DNA from: Capsicum annuum
Lineage: Eukaryota > Streptophyta > Magnoliopsida > Solanales > Solanaceae
NCBI RefSeq assembly: GCF_002878395.1
Contig: NC_061121.1
Location: 132,473,584 to 132,537,583 of the forward strand
Reading direction: 5' to 3'
DNA: 64,000 nucleotides
Positions 57,524 to 64,000 of the stretch are shown in pieces (the first letter of the stretch is position 1; the number at the start of each line of letters is the position of its first letter). The translations under genes and the position numbers were made by a program. The notes under the pieces were generated by a model. It searched no databases. It saw nothing but the letters and a program-made list of their open reading frames with translations, and had not been told where the DNA came from.

Positions 57524-59904
57524 TGTAACACCTCAAGACTGCACCCTGGGCATCACATGGTGCTTACAATCCTAAAAGACCACAAGTTAACCCATGATTG
57601 GTACCTACTATGAGTACTGAATAATAATACTAAAAATGAATGCAAAAGTTAGCCTAAAATTTCCATAAGGTTCGTAAACTGAAAACAAATACTGAATACT
57701 GATAATAATACTGAAAAACTAAACATCTGTCTAAAATAGTCTAGTTTGAAAGCCTCTAACTATCTGAATATGGAGTTGATGGGACAAGTCCCCTACTAAC
57801 TCCGACCACTGAACATACTGAACTACTGGAATGCTGAAATAATAACTTTGTCCTCGAAATATGAGGACGCACTGCTATAGCTACTGCTTATCACTTGAGC
57901 TGCTAAGTACGGTCAGAAGCCCGTTCATCTAAACCTATGATATGAGACATTATAACACAAAAGAAAGAGTATGCATCGGTATGTTGAATATACTGATATG
58001 CTAAGTGAGTTAGGATGATATACATGGGTTCATATGCATGAGATGATAACTGACTAAATGAACATCATGAAATAACTAAATAAGAGTACATATAAAACTA
58101 TAACTATAGATCATGCTAACTATGTAATACTGTGCATATAAACTCTTTCTAAATTAGAATAAAACTAAAGTGCTAAATTTTGGTAACTGAATATTGATAA
58201 CTGAGGTTTAGACTTATACTGAATTACTTAATTATGATGGCTAAATAATTGATAACTAATAGCCATGGTTCTATCAAACTATCTCAGTTTTTTACTGAAT
58301 TTTGAGACTGAGTACTAATTACTGAGTACTGAATTCTAAAACTATAAGTATTGGAGTGTTCATCTAAATGATATACTACGATTATAAACTGAGTTGGGGT
58401 CCAACTGTGACCCCAGTTGGAAGGGTGTCAGAACCGTGCCACGGGTACTAACAATGGCTATGTGGATCCACTAAAGAATCACCCTCATCTGGCAAATGAG
58501 ATATGTATTACCCTCAACTGGCAGGTGAACACTTTATCAACCCTCAACTGGCGGGTTAATATATTTAACCTACACTGGCTACGTAGTTCTAGAACTAAGG
58601 GACTGCTACTAAAGATCATACCCTCAACTGGCAGGTGAGCCCCCACCCCTAGGTTTTCTTGGTGTTGAATCCTACTCCCAACTGAATAGACACTGAACTG
58701 GTCACTAGACTGTCTAGGCTTGACTAAACTATTACTGCTCGTGGTGACTGACTGAACTAGACTGAGTTCACTGAGTTCTGTAACTGGCTGAGTACTATTG
58801 TTCGTGATGTTACTGAGACTATTCTGTGTCTCCTATAATTCTAGGTAAATTGCTAGATTATCAGGTATTGAATACCCATAGGACTCGATAGCATCAATAG
58901 TAAAACATGAAAAAATCTTGAAAGCATTACATTAATTACCTATTTACCATGCCTTCATTTAGATATTTTGTCAAACACTTGAGAGGCATGAACTTGTACA
59001 TGAATGGGACCACATAATAACATATCATGAATTTACTACTCAATTTACGTAGGCATTCTATCAAACACTTGGGGGCATAATTAATGTACAAGGAATTTAT
59101 CAAGATATAAACATCATGGCTACAACATTCAACTTGCAATTCAAGGGTTTAACATGAGAATCACATAATTCTACATACATGCTAATTAATTCACTTGAAA
59201 CTTGTATGAATCTTGATTTGAAAACCATACAACAATACACACATGAACACAATCCAATTCAAACATGTAAATCATGAAATAAATAAACTAGTAGTTTAAA
59301 AAAAGTAATTGAACTCCAAGGTTGGAGGGAAACCCAAGGATGAACACCTAACATACTTTGATTGTTAATTTCCTGAAGATTGTTAGGAATTTCTTAGAAC
59401 TTAATCTTGAGCTTGATGAAATAGGGTTTGATTCTTGAGAGAATTGTAAGAATAAAGAATGAATTTCTCTTTTTGGGGCTTAATCTCGTGTTTTAGCTCA
59501 ATTGGGTGAGGGGAAAATGACTCAATTGCCCTTGGAAAGTTAGATTTTAATACATATAAACTGCCCAGCGACGCAATACCAAACACACCGCGTCGATGGT
59601 GTCAATGCGATTACTGAGGCGTCATGGCCTGATCTCATCGATGCACTATTTTGGGCATCCATACATGGTTTAAACGAAGTCCAAAATTTTTGAAACTCAC
59701 CCAACAAGAACTATTGACATCTCTAATCATGAATTAATTGAAAAATTGATAATCCAAGGCCGAAAAGATAGAAAATAAGGTCATTGAAATATTAAGGCCA
59801 AAAATGAGATTAAGTGTCAATCCTTGGCTAAAATTTTCTAAGTCTGGGACCTCTTTTGGCATACTATTTGGACTGAAATGACTAGGATTTTTCGGGGTCT
59901 TAAA
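57524..59904 (-). repeat. Tekay 5' LTR (right)
   Basis: 2,381 bp. Plus-strand start TGTAACACCTCAAGACTG; end CGGGGTCTTAAA. It is longer than its partner because the partner carries an internal deletion. Confidence 0.88.
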
Positions 59905-59909
59905 GCATG
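59905..59909. repeat. Tekay target site duplication, right copy
   Basis: GCATG, identical to 50305-50309. Confidence 0.85.
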
Positions 59910-60735
59910 GTAGCAAAGCATTAATACAAGGTATGTCCTGTATTATTTATAATAAATTGTCTTCTAAGTATATAGTTGTATAGGTGATCAGGTATATCAC
60001 AGTGTCTCTCCCCACAGGAGTGTCAATGTCGTAAGTGTCTTGGTGGTTGTAATTCTCGTAGTGCATTACATTAGTTGAATACCAAGGAAATTTGGTCAAG
60101 TCACGGGTTCCATAATGTCATAATTTAGTGAAGCCTGTAGGTTTTTCTAGAAGGAGTTAGGATTTGCAAAAATTGGAATAGTGAGTTAGGAAAGTTTTAA
60201 CGGATGTAAGTTAGAGTGGATTGTCAAAGGAACTGATAAATGAAAACATTAAATGACTAGTAGGTCATACAGATTCTAAAAGTAATGTATTAATAATTTC
60301 AAATTAGAGAATTAGAAACTGGAACTTTATTTGATTGTATGACTTCTTTCTATTTACTATTAATGGTATTTGTTTTTAACCTTTCTCGATCGATGATGTC
60401 TATCAATATAGGTGGTTTTATTGGTACTACACGTACTATATCTCCATCTGAATGCGAGTTAATTAGAGTTGCTATAGAAGTGATGGAGATCATTCTACCA
60501 CAACTCTATCATCTCGATCTTGCATAGATGCTGGGTCTGGGAGTTTTCTGTCCCTTGTTTAGTGCTTTTGTGCCAGTTTAGGCTAGTTTTAGGGGATTAA
60601 TACTGTCTGAATCAGCTATCGTGTGGTGCACTTGTACATGGATCTACACCTAAAGGGCACAATTGAGGTGAGTATGGTCCACTTGTACTCAGTAGGTATC
60701 ATAGGCCGATTGAGCAAAGTAGAAAATAAAGTTTA
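59910..60735. other. Unassigned stretch between two chromoviruses
   Basis: It holds a 62-residue open frame (60339-60527) with a hydrophobic N-terminus (F-Y-L-L-L-M-V-F-V-F) that I do not recognise. I see no family match and no repeat. The left limit of the next LTR is not fixed, so part of this may belong to it. Confidence 0.35.
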
Positions 60736-60739
60736 TAAA

Positions 60740-62828
60740 ATACACACTATAGGCACGTCACCGGCAATCAGAAAATGTCCCAAATGGTATCCCACAGCAT
60801 CTGTACTAACAGTTCTAACATATACACAATTACCATATAAAAGTACCAAAAAGAAGCACAAACAGATATATATCAGATCAAGAATGAAAAAAAACACAGA
60901 ATGTGCACAGTATACAAAATGCAATGAAGATGATGATGATAATGATGATGTGGAACACTGAGGTTGCCGCACAACCTCCATATGCACTTACCAAGGTATA
61001 CTCCTCAGGTAGGAACCATGGGGGTTTGTCAATTCATACACGATCAAATATCTAATACCAATCAAATATCACAACTCCTCTCCAGTACATACATCGGCAG
61101 AGGGTTTTAAAAGGTGTCACATTTTCTGTTAGAAAAGCTAGTATTTCTACAATGGTACCAATGTTTCATGAATGTATATGATATAAGGATGCAATGCTCA
61201 CAATCAGTCAGAATGAGAATTTCCAAATGCAACTAATATACCAACCACATGAGCCAAAAATCCACTCAATAAGTTAACCATCCATGATCCAATGTAATCC
61301 ATATGCCAATGGAGTAAGATATACAATAATATGCCATTTGATACCACATAAATACCAACTTAAATATTTTCCACCAAGAAGAAAAACAGCCAATTACATA
61401 AATACTAGGCCAATAACATCATATAAGACCCCACACGGTAACACACAGCAAATAATTTCTCAAAACTACCAAATAAAATAGCATAGGCATCCACAAGGAT
61501 ACAAATAATAGTACAACCATTTTTATGATTAATTCTCACACCCATAACAGTTTTTTATATCAGTATTAACTACTTAACCCAATCTAAAGAATGTTAGGTC
61601 ATAACCTACCTCGAATGAAGAAAAATAGGTCTAAAGGCCCTCAACACGGAGCCTTACCCTCACTAACAAACTCAGAATTAGCTAAAACATATAAATATAG
61701 AATCTAGGCGTTAAAAAGAAGCCAATATTACCCATATTGTCCATTTTTGGGTCAAGGTCAAAATGAACTCTTGAAATGGTTTTCGAAAAAGAAGGGTAAA
61801 ACTAGAATTATACTTCAAAAATATATTACCCATGATAAAAAAAACGGAGAAGAAAACCCAAGTGAAAACGGGTTGAGATTGGGGTTTAAATAGAAGAATT
61901 GCTAATTTAGGGCTTTCGAGCAAAAATCCCCAAATTCCACTTTTGAAATCGAGTTTTAAAAAGCTTTAAATGACAAGAATCGAAGAAAAAATAATTGAAA
62001 TAGGGATTTAGATCTTGAAAATAGAAGATATCACCCATCTGAAACCCGAAGCTCCAAGTGTTAAAAATGGTGAAAATTTGAAAAAAAAAAAAGGTATTTA
62101 AACCACCTAGGCATCGTTTAAACGGACATTGGGCAGCTTAAGCGGCTAAGTGTCCTTTAAGTGACACCCACCAAGGTTGCACATGTCACTTAAGTAGACC
62201 AAGTGTTGTTTAAGCGACCCTCGCTTAAGCAGACCTAAGGCTTCTTAAGTGACACTCGCTAGCTAAGTCAGGTCGCTTAAGCGACCGGCTGGATACTTAA
62301 GCAGATGCACTAGTTGAGTGGCGCATCAACTGGAGACCTAAAGATTTCCAAGTCTCCACGGAACCCTCGGGATTCATTCGGAATCCTGAGAATGCAAAAG
62401 AACTATGCTATGCTATCAAATTCGACACTCTGAACTCAATAGAGATATACAATTTTTGCAAAAATGTTGTTTCCACAAAATTGACCCTCAAAACCCAATT
62501 TCATAACTTTTCAAATCAAGGGTCGAAAAAAGATCTAAAAACCATAAAACCACACTAACTATGTTACCAGCCTAAAATCAGCTTTCCAGATTTTTTGGCG
62601 CAGTTCATTTTATCATTTGGTGCACAAAACAGTAACTATTGACCGAAGTTAAATATAAAGTCTTTTTAACTTCCAAGAACCACAAACTCACACAAATCAC
62701 ACCAAAATACATTGGGAACCATGCCAATTATCTCCACGCCCCAAAAACATGACAAGGCAACCATGAAAAGGGTTAAAATTGTCAAATCACACAGAAATGA
62801 ATATTTCTCAAAAAATCAAGTCATTACA
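60740..62828 (-). repeat. 3' LTR of a second chromovirus (left limit uncertain)
   Basis: The plus-strand end AAGTCATTACA at 62828 gives a minus-strand LTR start TGTAATGACTTG. It is followed on the plus strand by a short spacer and the integrase tail of a chromovirus, as expected for a minus-strand element. The left boundary is only estimated; no terminus or target duplication could be fixed. Confidence 0.5.
62095..62335 (-). repeat. CGCTTAAGCG self-repeating palindromic tract
   Basis: About a dozen diverged copies of the palindrome (C)GCTTAAGC(G) and half-palindromes such as CACTTAAGT and GTTTAAGCGA lie about 490-730 bases from the LTR 5' end on the minus strand. Confidence 0.7.
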
Positions 62829-62965
62829 TCATCCACCACTAAAATCTAGTTCATCCTCAAACTAAAGACAAGAAACATACCTAAATAAACAGAAAGCTAG
62901 TGATAACTACCACGCATATAGGACTCGACCGCCCAAGTAGCCTCATCTACACATCGACGTCTCTA

Positions 62966-63271
62966 CTAGATCTTAAACACTGAAATATCTCTAGAATGCA
63001 ACCGTCTAACATCCATGTCTAGCATGGATATGGGCTCCTCAACAAAAGACAACCACTCATCTAACTCTACTAAATCCCAACAAATGGTATGAGAGTTATC
63101 TGGAATGTAATGTTGAAGCATGAAAACATAAAAAAAATGGATGAACAGCTGATAAACCTGGGGTAATGCTAACTTATAAGCCACATCCCCAATAATCCGA
63201 AGTATCTCAAATTCCCTAATATTCCTAGGTCTATGCTTAACCCTCTTCCCAAACCTCATCACGGCCTTCAT
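62966..63271 (-). pseudogene. Chromovirus integrase C-terminal module and chromodomain lead-in
   Basis: K-A-V-M-R-F-G-K-R (usual K-G-V-M-R-F-G-K-K/R-G-K-L), G-D-V-A-Y-K-L-A-L-P, F-Y-V-F-M-L-Q-H-Y-I-P-D (usual F-H-V-S-M-L-R-K-Y-I-P-D), V-E-L-D-E-W-L-S-F-V-E-E-P and R-R-L-H-S-R-D-I. This is the GPY/F module and lead-in to the chromodomain. Stops truncate it at both ends. Confidence 0.85.
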
Positions 63272-63289
63272 GGGCTACACACAAAAGAA

Positions 63290-64000
63290 GATTTGATTAC
63301 TAACACTAAATCTTAAGGCATAAAGTCTACAATCAGCATAGCACTTATGCCTACTATGAGCCACTTGAAGTCTATCCTCATTGACCCAAACTCTATCTAA
63401 AGACTTACGAAGCAATTCTGTACCTCGTGGTCTAATCTTAGAAACCTAGAACCAACCAACTGGAGAGCAATAATGCCTACCATACAAGGACTCAAAAGGA
63501 TCCATCTCAATACTGGAATGGTAGCTAATATTATACACAAACTCCATCAAAGCTAGATACTGCTCCCACTGACCTCCTACATCCATGGCACAAGCATGAA
63601 GCATAGCCTCCAAAACTTGATTAGTCTTCTTCGACTGATCGTCCATCTAGCGTGAAAAGTTGTGCTAAGACCAACCCGAGTACCCAGCTCCTCCTAAAAG
63701 TCATCTAAAAGTAAGATGTGAACACCAAACCTCTATTTAAGATAATAGACACTGGCACACCATGAAGATAAACTATCTCACGAATATAGATACGGGCCAA
63801 TTCTCAGCACTGAAAGAAACCTAAATTGGAATGAAATGAGAAGATTTGGTCAATCGATCCACGATAACCCAACATTATCATAACCACAAAAAGTACAAAG
63901 CAACCAAGTCATGAAGTCCATGGTGATCCATTCCTATTTCCACTCGGGAATAGGTAACCTCTGAAGTAAACCACTAGTCCTCAAATGCTCGACCTTTACC
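63290..64000 (-). pseudogene. Chromovirus integrase core, truncated by the window edge
   Basis: From the right edge: W-K-W-E-W-I-T-M-D-F (first catalytic Asp present), then broken frames, D-R-L-T-K-S-S-H-F-I-P, and the open stretch 63646-63446 with Q-V-L-E-A-M-L-H-A-C, G-G-Q-W-E-Q-Y-L, N-I-S-Y-H-S-S-I-E-M and L-Y-G-R-H-Y-C-S-P-V-G-W-F. The rest of the element lies beyond 64000. Confidence 0.85.

Larger units (their letters stand above)
50310..59904 (-). mobile_element. Tekay-type chromovirus (Ty3/gypsy), structurally complete
   Basis: 9,595 bp with a perfect 5-bp duplication GCATG. It has long LTRs (left/3' 50310-52423, right/5' 57524-59904), an iMet-like PBS, a polypurine tract, and gag-PR-RT-RH-INT plus a chromodomain-like C-terminal tail on the minus strand. 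The integrase tail (E-V-P-V-E-I-L-D...R-R-L-R-N-K-E-V) is the chromovirus arrangement; long LTRs favour Tekay/Del. Stops and frameshifts in every domain make it inactive. Confidence 0.9.

Noticed and set aside
31424..64000. Possible endogenous pararetrovirus (movement protein, coat protein, TGG PBS without LTRs)
   Set aside because: All RT regions here are accompanied by LTRs and integrase or by an RTE endonuclease; no movement-protein motif was seen.

Overview
This is a gene-poor, transposon-saturated stretch of plant nuclear DNA. It is AT-rich and has no tRNA, rRNA or intact host gene that I can recognise. The repeat families (Tat and Tekay-type Ty3/gypsy elements, an RTE LINE with a (TTG)n tail, a hAT element with a CAGTGGCGGA tip, a MULE carrying a DUF1985 gene) and their sequence style point to an asterid, most likely Solanaceae. 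The genus is not determined. Nearly every reading frame carries stops or frameshifts, which fits old, probably pericentromeric, nested retrotransposon territory.

Layout. 1-14.3 kb: an L1-type LINE fragment is split by a ~13.7 kb Mutator-like element (MULE, 148-13821). The MULE carries a decayed DUF1985/Ulp1-type gene (plus strand), a decayed mudrA-type transposase (minus strand) and a large foldback structure. Its DUF1985 gene is itself split by a near full-length RTE LINE (2350-6287, minus, 13-bp target duplication). 14.8-18.5 kb: a small inverted-repeat element, then a non-autonomous hAT element (15023-18504, 8-bp duplication GGGATAAC) split by a solo Tekay-like LTR (15204-17536). 19.3-20.5 kb: a TRIM-like mini LTR element. 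22.0-27.85 kb: a degenerate Ty1/copia element with two LTRs. 29.6-31.2 kb: a mariner-like transposase pseudogene.

31.4-46.3 kb: a large Tat-lineage Ty3/gypsy element (gag, protease, RT, RNase H, second archaeal-type RNase H, integrase) with four tandem-repeat arrays between pol and the 3' LTR. It is interrupted inside the RT by a second solo Tekay-like LTR (36247-38924). 46.3-48.4 kb: an LTR-internal-LTR-internal-LTR array on the minus strand. Its PPT, LTR start and post-PBS leader resemble those of the neighbouring Tat element, so it looks like a Tat-dependent non-autonomous family. 50.3-59.9 kb: a structurally complete but coding-dead Tekay-type chromovirus (minus, TSD GCATG). 60.7-64.0 kb: the 3' LTR and integrase/chromodomain end of another chromovirus that runs off the right edge.

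The window therefore records a series of insertions: L1, then MULE, then RTE; hAT, then Tekay solo LTR; Tat, then Tekay solo LTR. The least conventional signals are the MULE with its DUF1985 cargo, the Tat-derived three-LTR array, the four array families in the Tat 3' region, and a self-repeating tract of differing motif in the same upstream part of each Tekay-like LTR family.
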